This document shows positions 1 to 11,987 of a stretch of DNA of 64,000 nt, one piece after another. The stretch spans positions 62,001 to 126,000 of the forward strand of contig JAJAGP010001333.1 in assembly GCA_025084515.1 (NCBI GenBank). The letters run 5' to 3'. Each line of letters begins with the position of its first letter. Position 1 is the first letter of the stretch. Origin of the DNA: Ancistrus triradiatus. Taxonomy: Eukaryota; Chordata; Actinopteri; Siluriformes; Loricariidae. A model generated the notes under the pieces. It made no database searches and had not been told where the DNA came from. It saw only the letters and a program-made list of their open reading frames with translations. A program made the position numbers and the translations under genes.

Positions 1-1228
1 GATCTCCTCTAGAGCAGTGATGTTTTGGGGCAACATGGATTTTCAACTCCCTCCACAACTTTTCTATGGGGTTGAGGTCTGGAGACTGGCTAGGCCAGTC
101 CAGGAGCATGAATTGCTTTTTACGGAGCCACTCCTTCATTGCCCGAACAGTGTGTTTGGGATCATTGTCATGCTGGAAGACCCAGCCACGTTCCATCTTC
201 AATGCTCTCACTGATGGAAGGAGGTTTTGGTTTAAAATCTCACGATACATGACCCCGTTCATTCTTCCCTTAACACGGATCAGTCGTCCTGTCCCCTTTG
301 CAGAAAAACACCCCCAAAGCATGAGGTTTCCGCCCCCATGCTTCACAGTAGGTATGGTGCAACTCAGAATTCTTTTTCCTCCAAACACATCGAGTTTTTT
401 ACCAAAAAGTTATATTTTGGTGTCATCTGACCACATAATATTCTCCCAATCCTCTTCTGGATCATCCATATGCTCTCTGGCAAACTTCAGACAGGCCTGG
501 ACATGTACTGGCTTAAGCAGGGGGACTTGCCTGGCACTGCAGGATCTGAGTCCCTCTCGGCGTAGTGTGTTACTGATGGGTAGCCTTTGTTACTTTTTTC
601 CCCAGCTCTCTGCAGGTCATTCATCAGGTCCCTCTGTGTAGTTCTGGGATTTCTGGGATTTTTGCTCACCATTCTCATGATCATTTTGGACCGCACTGAT
701 GAGATCTTGCGTGGGGCCCCAGATCGAGGGAGATTATCAGTGGTCTTGTATGTCCTTCCATTTTCTTACAATAGCTCCCACAGTTGATTTTATTCACACC
801 AACCTGCTTGCCTATTGTAGATTCACTCTTCCCAGCCTCGTGCAGGTCCTACAATTTTCTTCCTGGTGTCCTTAGACAGCTCTTTGGGACTTGGCCATGG
901 TTGAGTTTGGATTCTGACTGTTTGAGGCTGTGAAACAGGTGTCTTTTATACAGATACCGAGGTCCAAACTGGTGGCCATTAATACAGGTGGAGGACAGAA
1001 GAGCTTCTGAAAGAAGAAGTTACAGGTCTGTGAGAGCCAGAAATTCTTGCTTGTTTGTGGGTGACCAAATACTTATTTTCCACCATGAGTTACAATTAAA
1101 TTCTTTAAAATTATTTTGTCTCTCATAGTTGAAGTGTACCTATGATGAAAATTACAGACCTCTCTCCTCTTTCTAAGTAGGAGAACTTGCACAATCAGTG
1201 GCTGACTAAATACTTTTTTGCCCCACTG
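1..1228 (-). mobile_element. Tc1-like DNA transposon, family A, cut by the window edge
   Basis: The right terminus reads CCCCACTG followed by the target TA at 1229-1230. The sequence is the reverse complement of the family A copy at 31069-32585, so this copy runs in the opposite direction and its far end lies left of base 1. The transposase would start near 899 (ATGGCCAAG on the minus strand). The frames are fragmented, so it looks dead. The inner terminal repeat lies at roughly 1070-1228. Confidence 0.88.
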
Positions 1229-1581
1229 TATGTATTACTACGTTTATGCGGACTTTCTATTGACCTCCTAAAAATAGAAACACACAGATAGAGAAAGGCA
1301 GAGAGAGGGAGAGAGAGATCATAATAATAATCAAACACACGTTTCTCTCTCTATCCTTGTCAGTACTGTTAACAGTACTGGAGGTAATAAATGTTATACC
1401 TACACCTCCATCTGGCCCTAACCTTGAACTCAACAACTTCAAGCGATTAGTTTAACTCTTTTGGTCTGTCAAAAACTGCAGATTTGTAAATAATCATTTA
1501 AAGTTGTTAGGACCAACAAAATGGTTCACTATTTAGAACACATAGACACAAACACATACTGACACACACACACACGCACAC
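1229..1581. other. Start of stabilin intron 2, no gene seen
   Basis: This stretch lies between the family A transposon and stabilin exon 2. It contains a short purine-rich run near 1300 and a CA-rich tract just left of the exon (1561-1580). No exon-like frame with splice sites was seen, so stabilin exon 3 must lie left of the window. Confidence 0.5.
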
Positions 1582-1709
1582 CTGCAATCCTGTTGCCCTC
1601 GTCCTGGTGTCTTCTTGGTATATCCATTTGGGCAGTTCACTAGAATACTTATAGAGCAGGCATGGCATGCTGTTTTGGTCATCACCTGAATGTTTCTATC
1701 GCAGCGATT
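1582..1709 (-). CDS. stab2: stab2 coding exon 2 (N-terminal cysteine-rich segment)
   Basis: The acceptor is a TTTTGTTTTCTATAG tract and the donor is GTGTGC at 1581. The exon opens in phase 0 with NRCDRNIQ and ends in phase 2 after DC. Five cysteines are visible with the stabilin pattern C-x-x-C followed by CPNGYT. The internal CAG at about 1686 could mimic an acceptor, but the longer exon keeps the conserved NRCD. Confidence 0.72.
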
Positions 1710-2750
1710 CTATAGAAAACAAAAAAGAAGATTCTACTGTTATGACTGTAACTGATGTAACATTTGTAACTGCACATAGATCAATGTACTTAGATACAAC
1801 ATATATTTAAGTAAGCTTTCTCTGGTTCCACTTATTGTTTGATGTCTATGACATTTAAATCTCTTTTACTGTCTTCATGAAGCTGTGCACTGGATTAATT
1901 CATGTATACCAGTGTCACCAGGTGTTGCTCACTCTCAAAGCAGATTAGGAAGGCTTAATAACCACTATACAGAGAAGCACATGAGGATCAAGCATCTGTT
2001 TAAACCCAGATTTCTGTAAAAAATTTCTGGAGAAAATAATGAAAAATACAGTAAACAAATAAAATGAATAGAATTACACTGGAAACAAATACTGCATGGA
2101 TTAGTCTTGTAACCAGTTCTCAGGTATGGAGTATATTTTTTTTATTATTTGATACAACAGTCCAACAGTAACTCACTTGTGAGAAGCATTTTGAAGGCAG
2201 GACCGTGGTTAAGACACAAATCTTGCTGAAATATTTCATTATTTCATTGTCACTGAATTGTTCTACTCACATACAGATGAATACATTTATAAAAGCCACA
2301 ACTAAAAAAAACATTCACACTACCCCAAGTTCTGCAGAGCCAGTCGCCATTGGTTTAAGGCAGTGCAGGCTGTGTTTATTTTGTTTAGGACCAATGAGGT
2401 TCTGTTATTTGAAAATCTAACACAAACAGGAAAAGGAGAAAATCTGATCTGATAAGCATGAAGCTCAGTGAGCACTGCTGAACATTCTTGCATAAGCAAC
2501 AAGTCTAACACACCCTGTTTACTACATTATTAGTATGTCAAGTAGAATAAGTTCGGCACGATGGCATCTAAATGACCCACCACATTCACACGTAACACTC
2601 AACTTAAACACAACAAGTCTTAATGTCCCATACTGCATTGTAAATAAGTGCTTTGTCAGTTCTATTTCTCACCTGTGCAGCAGCTGTTCCTATGAAAATT
2701 AGCAGTAGGAGCAAGCTGGTTTCACTGACAGAGTTCATTCTGATCTCCAT
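1582..2750 (-). CDS. stab2: Stabilin (probably stab2), first two coding exons, partial
   Basis: Stabilins are large endothelial scavenger receptors built of EGF-like and fasciclin domains that clear hyaluronan and other ligands. Two coding exons are visible: 2673-2750 (26 codons, a signal peptide) and 1582-1709 (42 codons plus two bases). Joined in phase 0 they give a secreted N-terminus followed by NRCD, a CHAC motif, CPNGYTKK and a final DCR. This matches the start of the mature stabilin N-terminal cysteine-rich segment in spacing (NRCD, TEC..C, CP.GYT, DCRY). The gene continues left of the window. The choice of stab2 over stab1 rests on recalled fish synteny (stab2 and wnt16 on the same chromosome), so the paralogue is less certain than the family. 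Confidence 0.72.
1710..2672 (-). other. stab2: stab2 intron 1
   Basis: About 960 bp, AT-rich and apparently unique. No transposon terminus or second exon was recognised. Confidence 0.55.
2673..2750 (-). CDS. stab2: stab2 coding exon 1 (signal peptide)
   Basis: The ATG is at 2750-2748; a second in-frame ATG lies four codons on (2738). The 26 residues have a short polar start, a run of leucines and isoleucines, and a small-residue end (GTAAAQ), typical of a cleavable signal peptide. The exon ends in phase 0 at CAG with donor GTGAGA. Confidence 0.72.
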
Positions 2751-4315
2751 GATGCTACATACACGCTCTTCCTCTCTCTGGAGCTCCACTCTGGACTGGT
2801 GTGATGGTTTTCTGCCTTTTAACACATCCTTTCCTCTCCTCCTCTCTTTCCTGTTCTGTAACAGCCCAAGACCGAGAGACCAGCACCTTCCTGTCAGATC
2901 TTCCTCCAGTACACACAGTCAGCAACCAGGAAAAAGTCAATGGTTTTGTTTTCTGTGCATAAAAAGTATGGTTAAGATTATGAAAATTGATGCTGTTTTG
3001 GTGCAAAAGGTAAGCATGGATTATAGACTGTGGATATAAGATCCTTATGAATATATTTATCCGAATTTTACCACTAGTTTGCTTAGCCTATGATTGTTTT
3101 TTTTGGAAAACATATTGACGTTGTTGCCACAAAGTCAGATCTGTGAAAACCAATTTGATTCTTCCACTTCAAAATTTGAAAAGCATCTCTGTATGGACCC
3201 CTTTTTGTGCGAGGGGGCACTGAATGTCAGCATATGCCCTGGCTTAAACTTCTTCTTCATTAGAACCAAGTAACCTAGTACAAAATAAACAAATTTAACC
3301 TCAGGCCATTATTTTCCTTTACACTTTCACATACAGTACACAGCTTTGGAAAAATGAAGAGACCACTCAACTTTTTAAAAAAATGAACCTGTATGGCAGC
3401 ATTTTCATTACAATGTCTCATGAATTCCAACACAGACACACCTCATTCTACTTAATGGGGTACTATTTAGGTGATCACCGGAACCAAAACTTATTATTTC
3501 GAAAAAGTACAAGACACAAGAAAGCTGTGATTGAAATGCTGATTTTTGAAGTTATAACATTAGTATTGCTTTGTTAAAAATTGAGTATAAACTTGTGTTC
3601 TTTGTATTATTAGCTACAGTATATTATTAATCAAGGTCAGAAAACAGTTCATCTTCTTTGTCATTTACAGAAAATTCTTCTTATTAATGTTCTTATGTTC
3701 TTCTTAAAAATTCTTCTTATTAACTTATAGGCATAAAGATGCAGAAGCATACAGCAACAACTGTAACCTTCCATGCTCTAGGCTTATTAATCCTAGAAAT
3801 CTGGAAATTAGGTGAATAAGGTGCTATAAAAATATGAGTGTAGGGGCCATAGTGTATACTCCAGAGACATTCCAGAATTACAGGATGTCCTCAGTCATAA
3901 ATAAGCAGGGTAACATGCTGTTTCACACACACACACACACACACTTCCTGCATGGTTTGCTGTGTCAGAACTTTTTCAGCTCCAGTAGTAGATATGATGT
4001 CCCCTTCAGGCTGGGTAAGCATATGATGATGCATTTGTGGAAGTGATATTGAAGGGTGGCTTACTTGGACATTGTTTTTACAGTAACAAAGCAGCTTAGT
4101 CGTCAGTGTTCTCAACTTATTGCTACAGACATTGGGACACGGTAAAGGAACAATGCCAAAATGGCATAAATAAATGTAGGTGGTTGGATATAGATGCCCA
4201 CATAAAGAACTTTCATGCTCAGTGCTCTATCATTTATGTTCACTTACATGTCAACTTTGTCACACAGATGTTTCCTCTTAGATTTTTGGGGGAGAAAAAG
4301 AAATATTCAAAAAGG
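2751..4315. other. Upstream region of stab2, no gene recognised
   Basis: This should hold the stabilin 5' UTR and promoter, but no clear TATA box or GC-rich core was seen. At 3348-3420 a stretch beginning ACAGCTTTGGAAAAATGAAG resembles the end of a Tc1-type element and is probably a relic. A CA microsatellite lies at 3924-3944. Confidence 0.45.
3924..3944. repeat. (CA)n microsatellite
   Basis: About ten uninterrupted CA units. Confidence 0.9.
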
Positions 4316-4510
4316 AATACAGGGTGGCAAGGAGGCTTGGTAGGTAACACTGTGGTCTCACAGTGAGAAGGTCCTGGGTTCAATCCTAGGGTGGAGGAGC
4401 TCCAGGTACTCTGGGTACTCCGGTTTCCTCCCACAGTCCAAAGACGTGCTTTAGGTTAATTGATCATGTTAAAGTGGCCCTAGTGTGTGAGTCTGTGTAT
4501 GAGAGCGAGA
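4316..4510 (+). mobile_element. DANA/V-SINE-like tRNA-derived SINE
   Basis: The head carries a B-box-like GGTCCTGGGTTCAATCC, followed by the conserved core CCGGTTTCCTCCCACAGTCC and CAAAGACGTGC, a hallmark of V-SINE/DANA-type fish SINEs. The 3' part decays into a GA-rich tail. It is not a tRNA gene, because no cloverleaf continues past the B box. Confidence 0.8.
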
Positions 4511-5713
4511 GTTTTCGAGCGGATAAGAAAGTTAATGGATTAGTAAGTTTTAGACTACATGTTGATCAAAACAGAAATCATGCCAGAAACAGGCAATGGA
4601 TCATAGAATATGTTTTCACCTAGACATAGCACAAAAGGATGTGGTGGAATCCCTTTGCTTGTTATCTACATTTTCCTCAGAACCTAGTGAAACGTCCGAC
4701 AACGTCCATGTCTTGGTTGACTGATTACATCTGAGGTAAGTATTATGTTCTTTTAGAGTCATGCACTTAACATGAACTCCACTGCATCAGTCTAACTAAC
4801 TGTGTAGGAGAACTCACATGTAAGAGTTTAAGCTTAAGAAGGATCTGAGACTGAGTCTGAGCAAGGAGAAGCCAAAAATTTTTCTCTTGAAGATTGTGAT
4901 TGATTGTCACCCCCGTCTCACTCTGTCTCTCATGCACACAGACTTTGGATACTATTTTGGATAGCTTATGAACTGGAGGAAATTACTTTGATTGCTGGGA
5001 GGGTTGATTCGTATGTGTTAATGTATTCGTATTATGTGTTCCGGCATTATTGTGCTTGATAGGACATGTGAGTACATCCTTAATAAGGTCAACCACAAAC
5101 ATTTTTCCTGCACGATCTTATAGGTAGTGTGTTATTCAGTGTTTGGAGAACATTTCTTCTGCCTCGTTGTCTTTCTGGATTTTTCTCTGCTCCTAAAAGT
5201 TCTCCTCCCTACTCCTAGGTTTTCACCCTAGGAGTTCTTTTATTGGTTAAGATGCTTTATGAATAACCTTTAACTTTACTCGGATGTACTTGTAACTTTA
5301 AGAGGGAAACGTCCACATTTCTAAGATTTTTCTTAGAATTTTGTTACTAGGAGCTACTCTCAGTACTAAGAATCATTATGAATTTAGCCCCTGGTCTGGT
5401 CCTTTGAAATGTGACTGTTGATAACTCAAGTGTTAGGTGATCGCCTGTTAAAGCAACTCTGAGAACAATAAAAAAGTCAGTAAATCAATATTTGATGATG
5501 TCCTCCTCCTTGTTTAGTTCACAAATGTTAGACCAGAGTATATCTCTACCATGGCATGGGAGAGAATATTCATTGTTTGCGTTGTACCTCCTCTCCCATG
5601 ATTTCCTGATGGTTTTAATGTAGTATGTAATGTCATAATGTAGAGTAAAACTTGTGCAGAAACCTCACTTTAAATCCACCAGACACACTTGAGAAGAACT
5701 GGAATGCCAACTA
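4511..5713. other. Intergenic, nothing recognised
   Basis: AT-rich, no long frame, no repeat terminus recognised. Confidence 0.5.
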
Positions 5714-6035
5714 CAGTGGTGCTTGAAAGTCTGTGAACCATTTTTCTATATTTCTTCATAAACATGACCTAAAACATCATCAAACTTTCACACAAGTCCG
5801 AAAAATAGATAAAAGAGAACACAGTTAAACAAATTAGACAAAAATATGAAACTTGGTCATTTATTTATTACGGAAAATGATCCAATATTACATATTAGTG
5901 AGTGGCAAAAGTATGTGAACCTCTAGGATGAGCAGTTCATTTGTAGGTGAAGTCAGGTGTTTTCCATCAATGGGATGACAATCAGGTGTCAGTGGGCACC
6001 CTGCTTTATTTAAAGAACAGGGATCCTGGCAAAAG
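5714..6035 (+). mobile_element. Tc1-like family B, 5' end fragment
   Basis: Starts after a TA with CAGTGGTGCTTGAAAG and continues through the family's terminal repeat to the sequence before the transposase start (ACAGGGATC). The rest is missing. Compare the copies at 7328 and 14302. Confidence 0.85.
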
Positions 6036-7327
6036 AGGTAGAAGGTAACCATATCTCCACCTATCCCAATGATGCTTTGTTTGGGGGTTTCTAATTAAGA
6101 AACTCACTCAAAGATCATAATTGACGTTCCTGTGTAATAAAAGAGGATTATAATATTAACAATAGCACACGTACTGTATTCCTGGTGTCCCCAAACACAA
6201 CTACTTTACATAACATCAGTGAAATTATATTATTTGATATTTGCCCTTGAATTCTTCGAGTACAATGATAGAAATAACACATTATACAAAACTTACTGTT
6301 TGTTCCTCCAAATCTGGCACAGGGCCCTATAGTTTTGTGAGGCCACTGTAGTTTAAAGTCAACATCAGACCGTGTCAGTGAGGTTGAAATTGTAGAAAAC
6401 AACCAAACGACTGAGACCTAACAGGATACACCCTGAACCCAAAGCCCTGACTGACCTTGTCAGCAAAACTATTCAGTGTTGAAGAAGTCAGCACTGCCAC
6501 TGTTACTACACAATAGCCACACCAACAGACTAGTAAAATATTAGCATGTAGGAAATATTAGCATGTACGTGTTATGCATAATAATATAAAATTTTTGAAT
6601 GATAGAGAGCAATGCTGCCATAATGGCACTATATAGAGAAAAAATCATTTCAGAATTGATCGGTATGAACTGTCTTTGTGTTTAGTGTACAGCCGATTTC
6701 ATATTACAGATTTATACAAACGTTTGGGCAACCTTCACGCTTTGCTAATTTCTAAATGAAAGACACAACCCTTGCCGGACACAAGCTTTAATATGACTAC
6801 TTTCTGTACTTTTACTTCACAGAAAAAAAAGTTAAACATAAAATCGTAATTGACTTTAATTTAATCGTTCACTAAAAATTCGTTAACCTAAAGACACGTA
6901 CGGCAACACCATGTAAATTAACCAGGGGGTCCATATATTTATGCGTACTTGTGTACCACTACCCGGAAACATTTTATTGAGTACTAGTCCACTAGATGGA
7001 GACAAATGTATGTATATTGGCATAAAGTAATCCCTTACCTAATAACGTTATATACTGTATGTTGGTAAGTAAGGACAACTACAAATTACTTATGAATTCC
7101 CTACCTTCTCTACTAATGGATCTATAAATATGACTGACAGGGCAGGTGGAAATACTGTAATTCCAGCAGCCACCCTAACCCCTCTCCTTCCCCTATTACA
7201 TTTGTCACTACTGAAGTTCATATTGATAAAACATATGTTCCCCAACAATGGGGAACAGTGGGATTTCAATATAGTAGTATAGTTTATAAATACATAAAAA
7301 TGATTGTATGTTCTCGTTATTAGCATA
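6036..7327. other. Intergenic, nothing recognised
   Basis: Unique-looking AT-rich sequence with only short chance frames. Confidence 0.5.
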
Positions 7328-8866
7328 CAGTGGTGCTTGAAAGTTTGTGAACCCTTTAGAATTTTCTGTATTTCTGCATAAATATGACCTAAAACAGCAT
7401 CAGATTTTCACACAAGTCCTAAAAGTAGATAAAGAGAACCCAGTTATACAAAAGAGACAAATATATTATACTTGGTAATTTATTTATTGAGGAAAATGAT
7501 CCAATATTACATATTAGTGAGTGGCAAAAGTATGTGAACCTCTAGAATGAGCAGTTAATTTGAAGGTGAAATTAGAGTCAGGTGTTTTCAGTCAATGGGA
7601 TGCCAATCAGGTGTGAGTGGGCACCCTGTTTTATTTAAAGATCAGGGATCTATCAAAGTCTGCTCTTCACAACACATGTTTGTGGAAGTGTATCATGGTA
7701 CGAACAGAGGAGATTTCTGAGGAGCTCAGAAAAAGAGTTGTTGATGCTCATCAGGCTGGAAAAGGTATGCATGGCAGGGTTGCAAGGAGAAAGCCACTGC
7801 TCTTCAAAAAGAACATTGCTGCCCGTCTGCAGTAAAGATCACGTGGACGAGCCAGAAGGTTATTGGAAGAATGTTTTGTTGACGAATGAGACCAAAATAG
7901 AAATTTTTGGTTTAAAAGAAAAGTGTTAGATTTGAAGAAAGGAAACACTGCATTCAAGCATAAGAACCTTATCCCATCTGTGAAACATGGTGGTGGTGGT
8001 ATCATGGTTTGGGCCTGTTTTGCTGCATCTGGACCAGGACGGCTTGCCATCATTGATGGAACAATGAATTCTGAATGATATCAGAGAATCCTAAAGCAGT
8101 CTCCACTGGAGGCTTGAGTTCAAATCCCACTCCTGACAAACATCTCCTTTGGGACTGTGGTAGCCTAGCGGTTAAGGTACTGGACTCTGGACCAGAAAGT
8201 CCAGGGTTCAAATCCCACCTCTGCCAAACTGTTGGGTCCTTGAGCAAGGCCCTTAACCCACAACTGCTTGGATTGTAAGACTGTATGAAATGTAAGTCGC
8301 TCTGGATAAGGGCGTCTGCTAAATGCTGTAAATGTAAATGTAAAGGAAAATGTCAGGACATCTGTCCATGAACTGAATCTCAAGTGAAGGTGGGTCATGC
8401 AGCAAGTCAACGACCCTAATCACAGTTCTACCAAAGAATGGTTACAGAAGAATAAAGTGTTCATGTTTTGGAATGGCCAAGTCAAAGTCCTGACCTTAAT
8501 CCAATGGAAATGTTGTGGAAGGACCTGAAGTGAGCAGCTAATGTGAGGAAACCCACCAACATCCCAGAGCTGAAGCTGTTCTGTACGGAGGAATGGGCTA
8601 CAATTCCTCCAAGCCGGTGTGCAGGACTGATCAACAGTTACAGGAAACATTTAGTTGCAGTTATTGCTGCACAGGGGGGTCACACCAGATACTGAAAGCA
8701 AAGGTTCACATACTTTTGTCACTCACTAATATGTAATATTGGATCATTTTCCTCAATAAATAAATGACCAAGTATAATATTTTTGTCTCATTTGTTTAAC
8801 TGGGTTCTCTTTATCTACTTTTAGGACTTGTGTGAAAATCTGATGATGTTTTAGGTCATATTGGGT
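7328..8866 (+). mobile_element. Tc1-like family B, defective copy with SINE insert
   Basis: Begins with CAGTGGTGCTTGAAAG after TA and ends inside the family's inner terminal repeat (TTTTAGGTCATATTG). A transposase start (ATGGTACGAACAGAGG) lies at 7694, but the N-terminal third is internally deleted. A SINE at 8151-8345 splits the remainder. Later motifs (TGGTTTGGGCCTG, AATCCAATGGAAATG) are readable only in shifted frames, so it cannot encode an active transposase. Confidence 0.85.
8151..8345 (+). mobile_element. tRNA-derived SINE with L2-type tail, inside family B Tc1
   Basis: A-box-like TAGCCTAGCGGTTAAGG and B-box GGGTTCAAATCCC, then GGTCCTTGAGCAAGGCCC, then a tail TCGCTCTGGATAAGGGCGTC plus TGCTAAATG and a short TAAATG repeat. 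This tail is the type shared by SINEs mobilised by L2-clade LINEs. A second B-box fragment (GAGTTCAAATCCCACTCC) lies just upstream at 8117-8135, suggesting two insertions or a rearranged one. Confidence 0.88.
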
Positions 8867-9009
8867 CATGGTGGCAAAAAAGGTAATGTTGGCGCTACAC
8901 AGATCCTGATTTCCTGGTGGCTTCTTCTTTCCATATGCAGGCGGTATTCCACTGTTTTCTTTCACTTCCTTAGAACATTCCGGTAAACACAAACTACATC
9001 TACCCTCCA

Positions 9010-9557
9010 GGTTTAGTGTTTGTAGAAGTTACCCTGGGGTCCTTTGTGACCTCACCAACTATTACACACCTTGCTCTTGGAGTGATCTTTGTTGGTCTTC
9101 CACTCCTGGGGAGGGTAATGATGGTCTTGAATTTCCTCCATCCTGAGCATCAACAGCTCTTTTTCTGAGCTCCTCCTTTGTTCATGCCATGAGACACTTC
9201 CACAAACATGTGTTGTGAAGAGCAGACTTTGATAGATCCCTGTTCTTTAAATAAAACAGGGTGCCCACTCACACCTGATTGTCATCCCATTGATTGAAAA
9301 CACCTGCCTCTAATTTCACCTTCAAATTAACTGCTAATCCTAGAGGTTCACATACTTTTGCCACTCACTAATATGTTATATTGGATAATTTTCCTCAATA
9401 CATAAATGACCAAGTATAATATTTTTGTCTCATTTGTTTAGCTGGGTTCTCTTTATGTACTTTTAGGACTTGTGTGAAAATCTGATGATGTTTTAGGTCA
9501 TATTTATGCAGAAATATAGAAAATTCTAAAGGGTTCACAAACTTTAAACCACCACTG
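9010..9557 (-). mobile_element. Tc1-like family B, 5' part in reverse orientation
   Basis: Ends at 9557 with ACCACTG before TA and reads on the minus strand as the first third of family B, up to the transposase helix-turn-helix region. It is truncated at its left side. With the copy at 7328 it forms a head-to-head inverted pair. Confidence 0.82.
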
Positions 9558-10700
9558 TACATGGTTCTTGAGGCTTTTTTGTAGGGCCCTCATGTACTGA
9601 GTGCTTTAACCCTAATAATAATAAAAATCTCAACAATAACAATAGGGATCTACCTAGGGTTCTATACTGTGTGCTTGAACCCTAAAAAACGCTTATTGGC
9701 ACAGGTAGCACAACCTTCTGGGATTTTTTAACACTCTGGTGCCCCACACAGAGTGAAGGGAAATTGGAGATGGCAAAGGATATTACTCTTGGCTTAGGCC
9801 TGTACCTCTGTACTTGGCTGGCCATCACTGACCATTCAGAAACAGAAAGAATGTTGAGAAATGGTTTAAATGAGTTATGGATGTTGTGTCAACAAAAAGG
9901 CATGGAGCAAATTAACCCAAATGCTGTGTGTGTGTGTGTGTGTGATCTGATGTCCTCTGCCACAGTCCAGCCAGAGGATAAAACAGTTACTTGAAGATTG
10001 ACAAACACTGCATTAATTTCAAATGATCTTGCATACTTGGAGTGGAATCGAACAGCTGCAAGCGGAAAACTGTATCCATTAGGTCTGAGACTAAAAACAA
10101 AGAGAAAATGTGTTACATTTAAGGCTTAGAAGGGAAAGGGGTCACAAAATCTTGGCGAATATGTGCATTTCACCTTCCAAAGGAAAATATTTTCAGTGCT
10201 TTAACAGTTGGCGAGCCAGCAAACCTCATGTGGCTACATACAGTACATTAAGGAAAGAGTTCCATTTCATCAACAAGCAGATCAAATGTATACATCTTGC
10301 CCTTAATGGGACAATGAAAGCAGCTTTGTGGGGAAAGGGATGAGCATAAAGGCGTGAGAAAGATAACTTGGCAAGCATTTGTGCAGTTGGCTGGTTTTGC
10401 TAACCCCTGTTGCCATGTAGACTCATTCATCTGTATTGTGTATCTCCAGGGTGTGTTCGGTTCAGGCCTCCTATCTACTCTCTAGCCCCATCACTCCTGC
10501 TGAGCCTGGCTAATGCTGGTGTAGGCAAAATTTCAGATCTCAACAAACCAGCTAAAACTGGCTAAGTTACAGCGTTCACGTTTTTATTGGAGTGATTTCA
10601 TCTTAGACATTATTTAGACGTTGCTATCCACTGTGGATGAAAAGTCTAAAATACAAGCACCATAAAAAAAAGAACTCCCTTGAAACACATGTTCAAATTA
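9558..10700. other. Intergenic between stab2 and wnt16 3' ends
   Basis: No exon recognised. A GT microsatellite lies at 9925-9944. The gene fam3c, which neighbours wnt16 in mammals, was not seen here. Confidence 0.45.
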
Positions 10701-10705
10701 AATCA

Positions 10706-10711
10706 TTTATT
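10706..10711 (-). terminator. Candidate wnt16 poly(A) signal AATAAA
   Basis: TTTATT on the plus strand is AATAAA on the minus strand, 1.28 kb past the wnt16 stop codon. Another AATAAA lies near 11389, so the 3' UTR could end earlier. This is a position-based inference. Confidence 0.35.
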
Positions 10712-11987
10712 GAATTGCAAGTGGAAAAGATGGTTCTATGACTCAAACGCTCTGTTCCTTGTTTACTTCACAGTGCAACAGCAATTTCCTTTGAGAGAAG
10801 GCTCCCACGAAGTGACCTGACACACTGACAGAAACGACCGAATCAATTACGACAAACCAGACCCAAACAGGAAAAAAAAATCTCTCACAAGTGCATTCAA
10901 ATGTGTAGGACAATAAACAGCTGCCAGTCTGTTCAGCCTTGTGCAGCTATTACAGCTTCCACGAGAAAAAAACACATGGATAAAAACATAACACAAATGA
11001 GTGTTCTCCAATTCTCCAGGCACTCGCGTCTGTTTGACAATTTGAGACATGCCACATAGACACCAAGCATCCAAATGCATCCCAGTCCACTCAGCTGAAG
11101 ATGCCTGGGAGTTTCCTGTGACAGTTTAACTTCACCTCCATAATAGCCACTGTCCATTTGCTTACTCAAGAGAGCGGGGCAATGTTAAAGTGTTACTTGT
11201 GGTATCTGCCACAAGTCTGCGACTTCTAACAAATAATTACTTTGTACAGAATGGCCTAAGTGAAGTAAGAGCGCATCCACTAAGTGGAGTGGGGCGAAAA
11301 GAACAGACAAACTTCTTGCATACCACCATTCACCTCGCTTTGGAAACTAATGACATTGATATCTTTGGACCTGGTCTGCTGGTCCAGTATTTATTTCACC
11401 TTCTGTGTGAATCAACCTATTTCAAGGCTGAGTTAAAATCGCTGGAATTATTACCATCTGAACATAAAACTTTGGACCAGGCTGGAAACATTCAAGTTAT
11501 TCATAATTCATACTCTGTGGAATTCCACTTCTCTGCTGGACTCTGGTATGCCTTGTCTACTTTGGCTAATCTTGCTTTGTATAAGCAGTCAGTCTATGAA
11601 GGGAAGGGATCAGATTATCCCTGTCAATAAGGATAGCTTGGTTAACTTGGTAGCTTAGCGGTTAAGTAACCGGACTATGGACCAGAACGTCCAGGGTTCA
11701 CATCCCACCTCTGCTGAGTTGAGGCTGTTGAGCCCTTGAGCAAGGCCCTTAACACACAACTGCTTGGATTGTAAGACTGGATCAGTTGTAAGTCTCTCTG
11801 GATAAGGGTGTAATGGTAGTTCATTACTGGTGTAGCATCTCAGTACCATTAGTTATTGGGAGCTTCCTGGAGCCACATGGAAATGAAGATGGGCTAGCTC
11901 TCCTTTCCTGGCAGAGGAGGTAGAAGGCAACCGTATCACCCCCTATCCCCAATCATGTTTTGTTGGCACTTTCTTTGCCTTGTCCCT
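10712..11987 (-). other. wnt16: Putative wnt16 3' UTR
   Basis: Lies directly after the stop codon up to the candidate poly(A) signal. It contains a degenerate SINE at 11646-11815. A 146-codon open frame on the opposite strand (11190-11630) is treated as chance. Confidence 0.4.
11646..11815 (+). mobile_element. Degenerate tRNA-derived SINE
   Basis: Same family as 8151-8345: TAGCTTAGCGGTTAAG, then GTCCAGGGTTCACATCCC, then the AAGGCCCTTAAC core and a truncated tail ending in GGATAAGGGTG. It sits in the presumed wnt16 3' UTR in antisense orientation. Confidence 0.85.

Noticed and set aside
17..787. Plus-strand frames of 60-190 codons at the left edge
   Set aside because: They are antisense to the family A Tc1 transposase, whose minus-strand reading gives the expected transposase phrases.
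8161..8230. tRNA gene suggested by A and B boxes
   Set aside because: The sequence after the B box continues as SINE, no cloverleaf or anticodon stem is formed, and the same unit recurs about a dozen times.
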